Of a stretch of DNA of 8,723 nt, positions 1 to 6,062 are shown one piece after another. How positions within the stretch are numbered: the first letter of the stretch is position 1; each line of letters starts with the position of its first letter. The stretch is from an uncultured Erythrobacter sp. (GTDB lineage Bacteria; Pseudomonadota; Alphaproteobacteria; Sphingomonadales; Sphingomonadaceae). The notes under the pieces were generated by a model. It was not told the origin of the DNA and ran no database searches. It saw nothing but the letters and a program-made list of their open reading frames with translations. Both the position numbers and the translations under genes were made by a program. The DNA is taken from assembly GCA_947258465.1 (NCBI GenBank), contig CAMYIQ010000041.1, positions 1-8,723 of the forward strand, written 5' to 3'.

Positions 1-21
1 AACGGTGATCGGCAATTTCAT
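1..21 (-). CDS. Start of a gene running off the left edge (partial)
   Basis: Reading leftwards, an ATG at 21-19 opens a frame encoding MKLPITV before the window ends. A strong Shine-Dalgarno sequence GGAGGA lies at 33-28 with a 6-nt spacer, which is why I call a start here. Seven residues are too few to recognise a family. The gene lies downstream of higA on the same strand, 112 bp away, and has its own ribosome site, so it need not belong to the higBA unit. The gap at 22-133 holds an AAGGGCGG direct repeat (66-73 and 76-83) and a weak imperfect hairpin (92-99 with 105-112, two G-T pairs) without a T-run. I see no convincing terminator there. Confidence 0.5.
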
Positions 22-133
22 CGGCTTTCCTCCCACAGAATGCACGGGAGGATGGACCTAACGTCAAGGGCGGTGAAGGGCGGCGAACGACGCCGGTCGA
101 GAGTTGGCCGGCCCCCGTCGATAACTTATCCGA

Positions 134-451
134 TCAGGCGGCGCGGGGCACGATGCGGTCGAGTTCGCCGTTCAGCGCACGCTTGGCAATGCGTAGGTCG
201 GTGGATGTCTGCAAGCGCAGGAAAAAGCCTTCGGACATGCGGAAATAGCGCGAAAGGCGCAGGTCGAGTTCACCATCGATCCGCTCGCTTCCATCGATCA
301 GCGCGTCGAGACGCGCGACATCGACCTCGATGGCCTTAGCCAAAGCGGTGGCATCGAGCTCCAGCGGTTCCATGAATTCGCTGACCAGCATCTCGCCCGC
401 ATGGGGGATATGCAGCCAGTCGCCATCAGTGGTAATCGATGATTTCGACAT
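134..451 (-). CDS. higA: HigA-type antitoxin (XRE-family helix-turn-helix)
   Basis: This 105-residue protein is the probable antitoxin of the HigB toxin encoded just upstream. HigA proteins bind and neutralise HigB and usually repress their own operon. Residues 17-30 (HAGEMLVSEFMEPL) match the family's opening pattern HPGE-x3-EEFLEPL. A helix-turn-helix follows at about 33-60, and residues 65-81 (RLSRYFRMSEGFFLRLQ) match the family's RLARYFGTS-x2-FWLNLQ block. The ATG at 451-449 is chosen because it places the HPGE-like motif at the usual distance from the N-terminus; a longer upstream frame only runs through higB in another frame. The gene start overlaps the end of higB by 26 bp, so translation is probably coupled. 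Odd point: the expected recognition-helix region (about 44-59) has few basic residues and several acidic ones, so DNA binding may be weak. The family call is secure; DNA binding is inferred. Confidence 0.85.
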   Translation of the reverse strand: MSKSSITTDGDWLHIPHAGEMLVSEFMEPLELDATALAKAIEVDVARLDALIDGSERIDGELDLRLSRYFRMSEGFFLRLQTSTDLRIAKRALNGELDRIVPRAA

Positions 452-707
452 CGTAAGCGTTTCCGTCTTTCCAGCGGAAACATATACGCCATTTCGTGTT
501 AATTGAAACCGAATGCTGCCCGGCGCGGTCGTCCTTGAGCGCGTGCAGGCGATTGCTAGGCGGCAGCTTGAGATCGTCGAGAGTCTCGGCTGCATCGATC
601 ATGTTGAGTTTCGCCAGAGCGCGAAACTGGATATCGACGGGCAGCTTGCGACTGCGACGACCCCTCCAGATGCGCTCGGTTTCGTTGCTGCTGAAAGTCT
701 CAATCAT
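426..707 (-). CDS. higB: HigB-type toxin (RelE/ParE superfamily)
   Basis: This 93-residue protein has the full length and signature of the HigB branch of the RelE/ParE superfamily. Members are ribosome-dependent mRNA endonucleases that block translation when free of antitoxin. The diagnostic block is at residues 55-78, with H55, L57-K58, D60, G63, S66 and S68, N70, W73-R74 and F77-R78, and the protein ends in DYH (91-93), as family members do. R74 and the C-terminal His are the likely catalytic or RNA-binding residues by family analogy. The ATG at 707-705 is preceded by AGGGG (717-713) at 5 nt. The gene is first in a two-gene unit with higA, the usual order for higBA. No truncation or frameshift is seen. 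Toxicity is inferred from the family. Confidence 0.9.
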   Translation of the reverse strand: MIETFSSNETERIWRGRRSRKLPVDIQFRALAKLNMIDAAETLDDLKLPPSNRLHALKDDRAGQHSVSINTKWRICFRWKDGNAYDVEIIDYH

Positions 708-732
708 AGCTGCCCCTGGGCTGAGTGCAGCT
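708..732 (-). promoter_or_regulatory. Operator-like inverted repeat upstream of higB
   Basis: AGCTGC (708-713) and GCAGCT (727-732) form a perfect 6-bp inverted repeat with a 13-bp spacer, so the half-site centres are 19 bp apart, close to two helical turns. It lies between the predicted -10 element and the higB ATG, covers the expected transcription start and touches the Shine-Dalgarno site. That is where a HigA dimer or HigBA complex would bind for autoregulation. Binding itself is inferred. Confidence 0.45.
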
Positions 733-733
733 C

Positions 734-764
734 TTCATACGAAGCCTGTTGGATTCGCTGTCAA
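734..764 (-). promoter_or_regulatory. Predicted sigma-70-type promoter of higBA
   Basis: On the minus strand a perfect TTGACA (764-759) is followed after 19 bp by TATGAA (739-734). The spacer is slightly long and the -10 imperfect, but the -35 is consensus. Transcription would start near 727, about 20 nt before the higB ATG. The adjoining inverted repeat supports a regulated promoter here. Confidence 0.5.
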
Positions 765-848
765 CAAGATGGCTTTCCGCGTGGCCCCCGGATGCCATCA
801 CGTCCCCGCCAAAATTCGGCTGCGTAACCAGTAATTTGTGGTCATCAA

Positions 849-870
849 TTCGAATCCCACCGTTTCGCCT
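849..870 (+). other. tRNA 3'-end-like fragment (possible attachment-site remnant)
   Basis: TTCGAATCCCACCG at 849-862 followed by TTTCGCC-like bases resembles the T-loop, 3' T-stem and acceptor end of bacterial tRNAs, especially tRNA-Ser. The matching 5' T-stem is absent (the bases just before are CATCA instead of GTGGG), and there is no anticodon or D arm, so it is not a functional tRNA. Such 3'-end copies are often left by integrative elements. It sits in the 182-bp gap between uvrB and higB, but no integrase is in view. The match is short and could be chance. Confidence 0.2.
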
Positions 871-889
871 TATCGACAGGTAAATGAGG

Positions 890-3085
890 CTAAAGCTCCC
901 CGCCCATTCGTTTGGAACGCGTCCTGCCATACCGCGTCTTGCGCGTCCCCGGCCGCCCGGCATCGCTCCGCCCAACGCGTGGCGCCTTCTTCTCCTCGTC
1001 GCCCAATCCGAGTTCGTCATTCTCCAACCGGCGGATTTCGTCGCGCAGGCGGCCGGCTTCTTCGAACTCCAGATCGGCGGCAGCCGCGCGCATGCGTTTT
1101 TCCAGATCCTCGATATAGGCGCGCAAATTGTGGCCGACGAGATTGTTGCGCTGATCGTCGCCGGTGTCGACGGTAACGCCATCCTTGCCCGCGGTATCGG
1201 CAACGATATCGGCGATCTGACGCTTGATCGTCTGCGGCGTGATGCCGTGTTCTTCGTTATAGGCGCGCTGTTTCTCGCGGCGGCGCTCGGTTTCCGCCAT
1301 TGCGCGTTCCATGCTGCCGGTGATCCGGTCGGCATAGAGGATCACGCGGCCATCGACATTGCGCGCCGCGCGGCCGATGGTCTGGATCAGCGAGGTTTCG
1401 GAACGCAGGAAGCCTTCCTTGTCGGCATCGAGGATACAGACCAGCCCGCATTCGGGAATGTCGAGACCTTCGCGCAGCAGGTTGATACCCACCAGCACGT
1501 CGTAAACGCCGAGGCGCAAGTCGCGAATGAGCTCGATCCGTTCGAGCGTCTCCACGTCGGAGTGCATGTAGCGGACCTTTACGCCAGCCTCATGCATGAA
1601 TTCGGTGAGATCTTCGGCCATCCGCTTGGTCAGCGTGGTGACGAGCGTACGATAGCCCTTGGCGGCGGTTGCCTTGCACTCTTCGATGCAGTCCTGGACC
1701 TGGTCTTCGATCGGTTTGATCTCGACCGGCGGATCGATCAGCCCGGTGGGGCGGATGACCTGTTCGGCAAACACTCCGCCGGTCTGCTCCATCTCCCACG
1801 TTCCGGGCGTGGCCGAGACCGCGAATGTCTGCGGGCGCATAGCGTCCCATTCGTTGAACCGCAGCGGGCGGTTGTCGATGCAAGAAGGCAGGCGAAAGCC
1901 ATGTTCGGCCAGCGTGATCTTGCGGCGATGGTCGCCTTTCGACATCGCGCCGATCTGCGGCACGGTCTGGTGGCTTTCATCGACGAAGAGCAACGCGTTT
2001 TCGGGCAGGTATTCGAACAGCGTGGGCGGCGGTTCGCCGGGGAGGCGGCCGGTGAGAAAACGGCTGTAATTCTCGATTCCTGCGCAGGAGCCGGTGGCGG
2101 CGATCATTTCTAGGTCGAAATTGGTGCGCTGTTCGAGCCGCTGGGCTTCGAGCAGGCGGCCTTCCTCGTGAAGTTCCTTAAGCCGTTCCTGCAGCTCGAA
2201 CTTGATCGCCTCGCTGGCCTGTTTCATCGTCGGGCCGGGCGTGACGTAGTGCGAATTGGCATAGACGCGCACCTTGTCGAGGCTGGCGCCCTTTTTGCCG
2301 GTGAGCGGGTCGAATTCGCTGATTTCCTCGATTTCGTCGCCGAAGAAGCTGATCCGCCAGGCCATGTCCTCGTAGTGGCTCGGGAAAATCTCGAGACTGT
2401 CGCCGCGCACGCGGAAATTGCCGCGCGCGAAGGCGGCATCGTTGCGCTTGTATTGCAGGGCGACGAGCTTGCGGATCAGTTCGCGCTGGTCGACCGTCTC
2501 GTCCTTCTTGATGTCGAAGATCATCGCCGAATAGGTTTCGACCGAACCGATACCGTAGAGGCATGACACCGAGGCGACGATGATAACGTCGTCGCGCTCC
2601 AGCAGCGCGCGCGTGGCCGAATGGCGCATCCGGTCGATCGCCTCGTTCACCGAGCTTTCCTTCTCGATATAGGTATCGGAGCGCGGGACGTAGGCTTCGG
2701 GCTGGTAATAGTCGTAATAGCTGACGAAATACTCGACCGCGTTTTCCGGGAAGAAGCTCTTGAACTCGCCATAGAGCTGCGCGGCGAGGATCTTGTTCGG
2801 CGCAAGGATCAACGCCGGGCGCTGCAATTCCTCGATCACCTTGGCCATGGTAAAGGTCTTGCCCGAGCCGGTGACGCCGAGCAGCACCTGCGTCTGGTCG
2901 CCCTCCTTTGCCGCGCCGGTCAGTTCGGCGATCGCGGTGGGCTGGTCGCCGCTCGGCGTGTAATCGCTGACGAGCTTGAATTTCTTGCCCGGCATCGATT
3001 TTTCGGGGCGCGCGGGCTTATGGGGGACGAACTCGTCGGTGGTATCCGGCTCTTCCAGCCCTCTTCGAATAACGAGTTCGCTCAT
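890..3085 (-). CDS. uvrB: UvrB, excinuclease ABC subunit B
   Basis: UvrB is the damage-verifying ATPase of nucleotide excision repair: UvrA loads it at lesions and it recruits UvrC, which cuts on both sides. The 731-residue protein has the full family architecture: Walker A GVTGSGKT (70-77); the tyrosine-rich beta-hairpin that inserts between DNA strands (about 122-143, with Y123, Y124, Y126, Y127 and Y132); the DESH helicase motif (369-372); the SATPG motif (424-428); motif VI QTIGRAAR (568-575); and a C-terminal UVR domain (about 650-687) that contacts UvrC. A basic tail of about 35 residues follows. I chose the ATG at 3085-3083. It has no Shine-Dalgarno, but a promoter ends about 7 bp upstream, which fits a leaderless mRNA. 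An ATG at 3106 and a TTG at 3136 are in frame but would precede the predicted transcription start. The gene is divergent from the lipoprotein gene. Identification is certain; the start is probable. Confidence 0.97.
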   Translation of the reverse strand: MSELVIRRGLEEPDTTDEFVPHKPARPEKSMPGKKFKLVSDYTPSGDQPTAIAELTGAAKEGDQTQVLLGVTGSGKTFTMAKVIEELQRPALILAPNKILAAQLYGEFKSFFPENAVEYFVSYYDYYQPEAYVPRSDTYIEKESSVNEAIDRMRHSATRALLERDDVIIVASVSCLYGIGSVETYSAMIFDIKKDETVDQRELIRKLVALQYKRNDAAFARGNFRVRGDSLEIFPSHYEDMAWRISFFGDEIEEISEFDPLTGKKGASLDKVRVYANSHYVTPGPTMKQASEAIKFELQERLKELHEEGRLLEAQRLEQRTNFDLEMIAATGSCAGIENYSRFLTGRLPGEPPPTLFEYLPENALLFVDESHQTVPQIGAMSKGDHRRKITLAEHGFRLPSCIDNRPLRFNEWDAMRPQTFAVSATPGTWEMEQTGGVFAEQVIRPTGLIDPPVEIKPIEDQVQDCIEECKATAAKGYRTLVTTLTKRMAEDLTEFMHEAGVKVRYMHSDVETLERIELIRDLRLGVYDVLVGINLLREGLDIPECGLVCILDADKEGFLRSETSLIQTIGRAARNVDGRVILYADRITGSMERAMAETERRREKQRAYNEEHGITPQTIKRQIADIVADTAGKDGVTVDTGDDQRNNLVGHNLRAYIEDLEKRMRAAAADLEFEEAGRLRDEIRRLENDELGLGDEEKKAPRVGRSDAGRPGTRKTRYGRTRSKRMGGEL

Positions 3086-3089
3086 GCGC

Positions 3090-3104
3090 GCACATATGGG
3101 GAAC
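3090..3104 (-). promoter_or_regulatory. LexA-box-like sequence upstream of uvrB
   Basis: On the minus strand this reads GTTC-N7-GTGC, one mismatch from the alphaproteobacterial LexA (SOS) box GTTC-N7-GTTC. It covers the predicted -10 element of uvrB, so a bound repressor would block transcription, and uvrB belongs to a pathway often under SOS control. A single near-match to a degenerate eight-base motif is weak evidence alone; the position is what makes it worth recording. Confidence 0.35.
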
Positions 3105-3121
3105 ATCGTGGCGGCGTGCAA
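3093..3121 (-). promoter_or_regulatory. Predicted uvrB promoter, possibly leaderless
   Basis: On the minus strand TTGCAC (3121-3116) is separated by exactly 17 bp from CATATG (3098-3093). Transcription would begin around 3086-3085, at the first base of the chosen uvrB ATG. This explains the lack of a Shine-Dalgarno sequence and supports the start at 3085 over the longer frames. Confidence 0.4.
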
Positions 3122-3127
3122 CGGTGC

Positions 3128-3155
3128 TTGCCTCAAGCCATCCGGCTGCTAGCTT
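3128..3155 (+). promoter_or_regulatory. Weak candidate promoter of the lipoprotein gene
   Basis: TTGCCT (3128-3133) and TAGCTT (3150-3155) with a 16-bp spacer lie upstream of the lipoprotein start, back-to-back with the uvrB promoter. This would give a leader of roughly 20 nt containing the AGGAG ribosome site. The -10 matches the consensus poorly, so this is tentative. Confidence 0.25.
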
Positions 3156-3180
3156 CGGAAGAAGATTTAGGAGACCTGAT

Positions 3181-3729
3181 ATGCATCGTATCGTGATTGC
3201 CGCCGCCGCCAGCTTCACCCTTGCCGCGTGTGGGGGCGGGGCCAGTGCCGATGCCGATGGGGACGGCGAGATTACGATGGCCGAGGCAGCGGCCAAGACC
3301 GAGGACATGGTCAGGCCGCAACCGGGCAAATATCGCGCCACGGTGGAGTTCGTCGACGTCGAAATGCCCGGTGCGCCGCAACAGGTGCAGGACATGATGC
3401 GCAGCATGTTCGATCGCGGGCCGCAGACTCACGAATATTGTCTGACTGCGGAGGAGGCCGAGAAAGGCTTCGAGGAAATGGCCCGGCAATCGCAAGAGTC
3501 CGGTTCGGACTGCACTTTCGAAAAGTTCGAGGCCGAAGGTGGCAGCATCGATGCGATCATGAATTGCGATGCCGACGGGCAAGGCGCTGCCCGCATGACC
3601 ATGCAGGGCACGGGCGGAGAGACATCGTCCCAGATGACCATGACAATGGTTGGCGAAGGGCCGGACGGTCAGTCGATGGAAATGACGATGAAGAGTTCGC
3701 AGGAGCGCATCGGCGATTGCGACGCGTAA
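3181..3729 (+). CDS. DUF3617-like lipoprotein with one EF-hand loop
   Basis: This is a 182-residue predicted lipoprotein of unknown function. It starts with a short signal peptide and a lipobox LAAC, with C17 the lipidated cysteine; Gly at position +2 suggests outer-membrane sorting. Residues 24-35 (DADGDGEITMAE) fit the 12-residue EF-hand calcium loop exactly: Asp at 1, 3 and 5, Gly at 6, Ile at 8, Glu at 12. The body has the DUF3617 layout: a 'PGKYRATVEF' strand (48-57), then spaced cysteines (C87 in EYCLT, C111, C129, C180) that may form two disulfides, and a methionine-rich strand region (139-170, eight Met, mostly as MTM-type repeats). An AGGAG (3169-3173) 7 nt before the ATG decides the start; an in-frame upstream extension lacks this. 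Genes of this type are common in sphingomonads. The family call comes from overall pattern, and calcium binding is inferred. Confidence 0.8.
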   Translation: MHRIVIAAAASFTLAACGGGASADADGDGEITMAEAAAKTEDMVRPQPGKYRATVEFVDVEMPGAPQQVQDMMRSMFDRGPQTHEYCLTAEEAEKGFEEMARQSQESGSDCTFEKFEAEGGSIDAIMNCDADGQGAARMTMQGTGGETSSQMTMTMVGEGPDGQSMEMTMKSSQERIGDCDA

Positions 3730-3765
3730 ATGACCGGGTGAAATTCGGGGGCCGTTAATCGGCTT

Positions 3766-3781
3766 CGCGTATTATGACGCG
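3766..3781 (+). promoter_or_regulatory. Inverted repeat enclosing a -10-like TATTAT
   Basis: CGCGT (3766-3770) and ACGCG (3777-3781) flank ATTATG; together they present a -10-like TATTAT at 3770-3775. The hydrolase ATG is at 3785, so transcription would start at or next to the start codon. No good -35 is seen at the right distance and there is no Shine-Dalgarno. It may be a leaderless promoter with a built-in operator, or simply a small hairpin. Confidence 0.25.
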
Positions 3782-3784
3782 GTG

Positions 3785-4552
3785 ATGGCAACATTACCGT
3801 TCAAAGACACCGCCTTGGCCAATCGGGAGGAGCTGGCGCGCCGCTGGGCGCTCGCCGCCGAGCCGAGCCCGGACGATGCGCGGGGCCCGCATTGGCAATT
3901 GCTGCTGCGCGAGTTTCTCTGGCCCCTAGAACCGGCGCGCCGACTCGTCGGCCCGCCGCTTCAGATCGCTGCGGCCCGCAATCCGAAAACCGTCATGCTG
4001 CTGCCCGGTTTCGGCGCGCACCCGATCCGTATGCGCTGGATGGCGCGCAAGCTGGAAAAGGCCGGGCACACGACCAAGAAATGGGGTTTGGGCTACAATC
4101 TGGGCGCGACCGAGGCCCGTTTTCGGAAAGTCGAAAGCCGGCTGGTGGAGTTGCACCGGGTTAAGGGACAGCCGATCCACCTGGTGGGGTGGAGCCTGGG
4201 CGGGGTGATGGCGCGTGAATTGGCCAAGGCCCATCCCGACAAGGTGGCCAAGGTTATCACCATGGGGTCGCCCTTCTCGGGGTCTCCGCGTGCGAATAAT
4301 GGGTGGCGCGCCTATCAAGCGATTGCAGGGCACCGGGTGGATGAACCCGAGATCGAGGCCGTGACCCACGAAAAACCACCGGTCGAAACCGTCGCCTTCT
4401 GGAGTCCGCGGGACGGCGTCGTCCATCCCCGGGCAGCCTGCGGCAGGCCGGGCGAGCGCGACCGCGCAGTGGCGCTGCGGTGTTCACATATGGGTTTCGT
4501 ACTCACGCATGAGGCAGTCGCGGCGTTGCTGAGGGAACTGGACGCGGACTGA
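3785..4552 (+). CDS. Alpha/beta hydrolase (esterase/lipase-like)
   Basis: This 255-residue protein has an alpha/beta-hydrolase fold of the esterase/lipase kind. After an alpha-helical N-terminal segment of about 65 residues, the core begins with the strand and oxyanion-hole region VMLLPGFGAHP (70-80). The nucleophile elbow is GWSLGG (135-140) with S137; the probable acid is D210 in SPRDGVVHP and the catalytic base H235 in CSHMGF. The block at 157-166 (VITMGSPFSG) follows the elbow as in lipases and PGAP1-like acyl hydrolases. No signal peptide or membrane segment is visible, so it is probably cytoplasmic. The ATG at 3785 is preferred; a GTG directly before it (3782) is an equally possible start and changes only one residue. 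The gene starts 55 bp after the lipoprotein gene and ends 82 bp before the ATP-grasp gene. The substrate cannot be told from sequence. Confidence 0.85.
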   Translation: MATLPFKDTALANREELARRWALAAEPSPDDARGPHWQLLLREFLWPLEPARRLVGPPLQIAAARNPKTVMLLPGFGAHPIRMRWMARKLEKAGHTTKKWGLGYNLGATEARFRKVESRLVELHRVKGQPIHLVGWSLGGVMARELAKAHPDKVAKVITMGSPFSGSPRANNGWRAYQAIAGHRVDEPEIEAVTHEKPPVETVAFWSPRDGVVHPRAACGRPGERDRAVALRCSHMGFVLTHEAVAALLRELDAD

Positions 4553-4566
4553 ACCTTTAGTTCCCT
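4532..4566. repeat. 8-bp inverted repeat at the hydrolase stop codon
   Basis: AGGGAACT (4532-4539) and AGTTCCCT (4559-4566) are perfect inverted copies with a 19-bp spacer; the hydrolase stop codon (4550-4552) lies in the loop. As RNA this could form a stem at the end of the hydrolase message, but no T-run follows, so it is not a standard intrinsic terminator. An inner GAAC/GTTC pair (4551-4554 and 4560-4563) could compete. It may instead be a protein-binding site ahead of the Anbu operon. Confidence 0.4.
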
Positions 4567-4570
4567 GATG

Positions 4571-4587
4571 GAGGGTGTCCTGCCCTC
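4571..4587. repeat. Small hairpin upstream of the ATP-grasp gene
   Basis: GAGGG (4571-4575) and CCCTC (4583-4587) with a 7-nt loop form a compact GC-rich hairpin in the gap before the Anbu operon. No T-run follows. It could slow polymerase or protect an mRNA end. Confidence 0.3.
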
Positions 4588-4593
4588 GTGCTG

Positions 4594-4608
4594 GCACGAT
4601 GATCGTGC
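4594..4608. promoter_or_regulatory. Perfect palindrome, candidate operator of the Anbu operon
   Basis: GCACGAT-G-ATCGTGC is a perfect 7-bp inverted repeat around one central base (4601), 26 bp before the chosen ATG of the first operon gene. The compact, symmetrical form and the position suit a dimeric repressor or activator. No clear -35/-10 pair could be assigned nearby, so its relation to the transcription start is unknown. If the ATP-grasp gene used the GTG at 4575, the palindrome would lie inside the coding region. Confidence 0.4.
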
Positions 4609-4634
4609 AGCGATACCTTCCTGATTGGGGCACT

Positions 4635-6062
4635 ATGACCGGCGACGCTGAATTTTTCGATGAGATGCGCGATCCCGGTGGTGCTGTCCGCGAGGCCTAT
4701 GCGGGCTATTGCGACTGGTTCGACGATCAGGAAACCGCGCTGCTCCGGCGCAAGCACGTCGAGGCCGAAAGCAATTTTCGCAAAACCGGCATCACCTTCA
4801 ACGTTTATAGCGAAGATGAAGCCGAAGAACGGCTGATCCCTTTCGACATGGTCCCGCGCGTCATTAGCGCGGCGGAATGGCGCAAACTGACGCGCGGCAT
4901 CGAACAACGGGTTTCCGCCCTCAACGCCTTCATGCATGATCTCTATCACCGGCAGGAAATCATCCGCGCCGGTCGCGTGCCCGAAAGGCTGTTTCGCAAT
5001 AACGACGCCTGGTTGCCGCATATGGTGGGCTTTACCCCGCCGGGCGGCATCTACACCCATATCGTCGGCATCGATCTCGTGCGCACGGGAGCCGACGAAT
5101 TCTACGTGCTCGAAGATAATGCGCGCACGCCCTCGGGTGTCAGCTACATGCTGGAAAACCGCGAAACCATGATGGCGATGTTTCCCGAACTGTTCATGCG
5201 GGTGCCGGTGGAAAGCGTATCCGATTACCCGCGGCGTCTGGCGAAGAGCCTGGCAGCCTGCGCGCCCGATTGCACCGTAGGCAAGCCGACCGTCGCTGTT
5301 TTGACGCCGGGTATCTACAATTCCGCCTATTTCGAGCACGCTTTCCTTGCCGACCAGATGGGTGCCGAACTGGTCGAGGGCAGCGATTTGCGCGTGATCG
5401 ACGGTCGGGTCGCGATGCGGACGACATCGGGCTATCAACCGGTGGATGTGATCTACCGCCGCGTGGACGACGATTTCCTCGATCCGCTGACCTTCAACGA
5501 GGATAGCGTGCTGGGCGTGCCGGCCATCATGGATGTCTATCGCGCGGGCGGCGTGACTATCGCCAATGCGCCGGGCACGGGGGTTGCCGACGACAAGGCG
5601 ATTTATTCCTTCATGCCGGAAATCGTGGAATTCTACACGGGCGAGAAACCGCTGCTACCCAATGTCGAAACCCATCGCTGTGCTGACGAGGAATCGCGCA
5701 AATATGTGCTGGATAACCTCGCCGAACTGGTGGTGAAGGAAGTCCACGGTTCGGGCGGGTACGGCATGTTGATCGGTCCGACCGCAACGAAGAAGGAAAT
5801 CGCGGAGTTTCGCAAGAAGATCGCCGACAAGCCGGAAAACTACATCGCCCAACCGACCCTGGCCCTGTCGACCTGTCCGATCTTCACCAAGAAAGGCCTC
5901 GCGCCGCGCCATGTGGACCTGCGACCCTTCGTTCTCGTCTCGCCCGATAAGATCGACATAACTCCCGGCGGCCTGACGCGGGTGGCCCTGGATGAGGGCT
6001 CGCTGGTGGTCAATTCCAGCCAGGGCGGCGGGACCAAGGATACCTGGGTGCTGAAGGACTGA
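4635..6062 (+). CDS. Circularly permuted type 2 ATP-grasp protein
   Basis: This is a 475-residue member of the circularly permuted ATP-grasp family (CP_ATPgrasp_2, once DUF404/DUF407). ATP-grasp enzymes use ATP to activate a carboxylate as an acyl phosphate and join it to an amine; this branch is predicted to form peptide-like bonds on an unknown substrate. Family landmarks are the N-terminal FFDEM (7-11); RLIPFDMVPRVI (66-77); GIYTHIVGIDLVR (138-150); the metal/ATP-site block LEDNARTPSGVSYMLENR (159-176); ANAPGTGVADDKAIY (310-324); the glycine-rich KEVHGSGGYGMLIG (368-381); DLRPFVL (428-434); and LTRVAL plus SSQGGGTKDTWVL near the end. The ATG at 4635 places FFDEM at the usual distance from the start and has GGGG 4 nt upstream; a GTG at 4575 and an ATG at 4599 are in-frame alternatives. 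It is the first gene of the Anbu operon and its TGA overlaps the next ATG. No defect is seen. Confidence 0.92.
   Translation: MTGDAEFFDEMRDPGGAVREAYAGYCDWFDDQETALLRRKHVEAESNFRKTGITFNVYSEDEAEERLIPFDMVPRVISAAEWRKLTRGIEQRVSALNAFMHDLYHRQEIIRAGRVPERLFRNNDAWLPHMVGFTPPGGIYTHIVGIDLVRTGADEFYVLEDNARTPSGVSYMLENRETMMAMFPELFMRVPVESVSDYPRRLAKSLAACAPDCTVGKPTVAVLTPGIYNSAYFEHAFLADQMGAELVEGSDLRVIDGRVAMRTTSGYQPVDVIYRRVDDDFLDPLTFNEDSVLGVPAIMDVYRAGGVTIANAPGTGVADDKAIYSFMPEIVEFYTGEKPLLPNVETHRCADEESRKYVLDNLAELVVKEVHGSGGYGMLIGPTATKKEIAEFRKKIADKPENYIAQPTLALSTCPIFTKKGLAPRHVDLRPFVLVSPDKIDITPGGLTRVALDEGSLVVNSSQGGGTKDTWVLKD

Noticed and set aside
781..798. TGGC/GCCA hairpin as a uvrB terminator
   Set aside because: The stem is only four base pairs with an 8-nt loop and no T-run on either strand.
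849..870. A complete tRNA gene here
   Set aside because: Only the T-loop and 3' end resemble a tRNA; the 5' T-stem, anticodon and D arms are missing on both strands.
884..2113. Long open frame of 409 codons on the plus strand, opposite uvrB
   Set aside because: It is exactly antisense to the certain uvrB gene and has no recognisable domains; long antisense frames are expected in GC-rich coding DNA.
3751..3763. GCCG/CGGC hairpin after the lipoprotein gene as a terminator
   Set aside because: The stem is four base pairs and no T-run follows, so it does not support an intrinsic terminator.
4557..5438. 293-codon minus-strand frame opposite the ATP-grasp gene
   Set aside because: It is a mirror of the ATP-grasp reading frame with no family match, and the plus-strand gene is certain.
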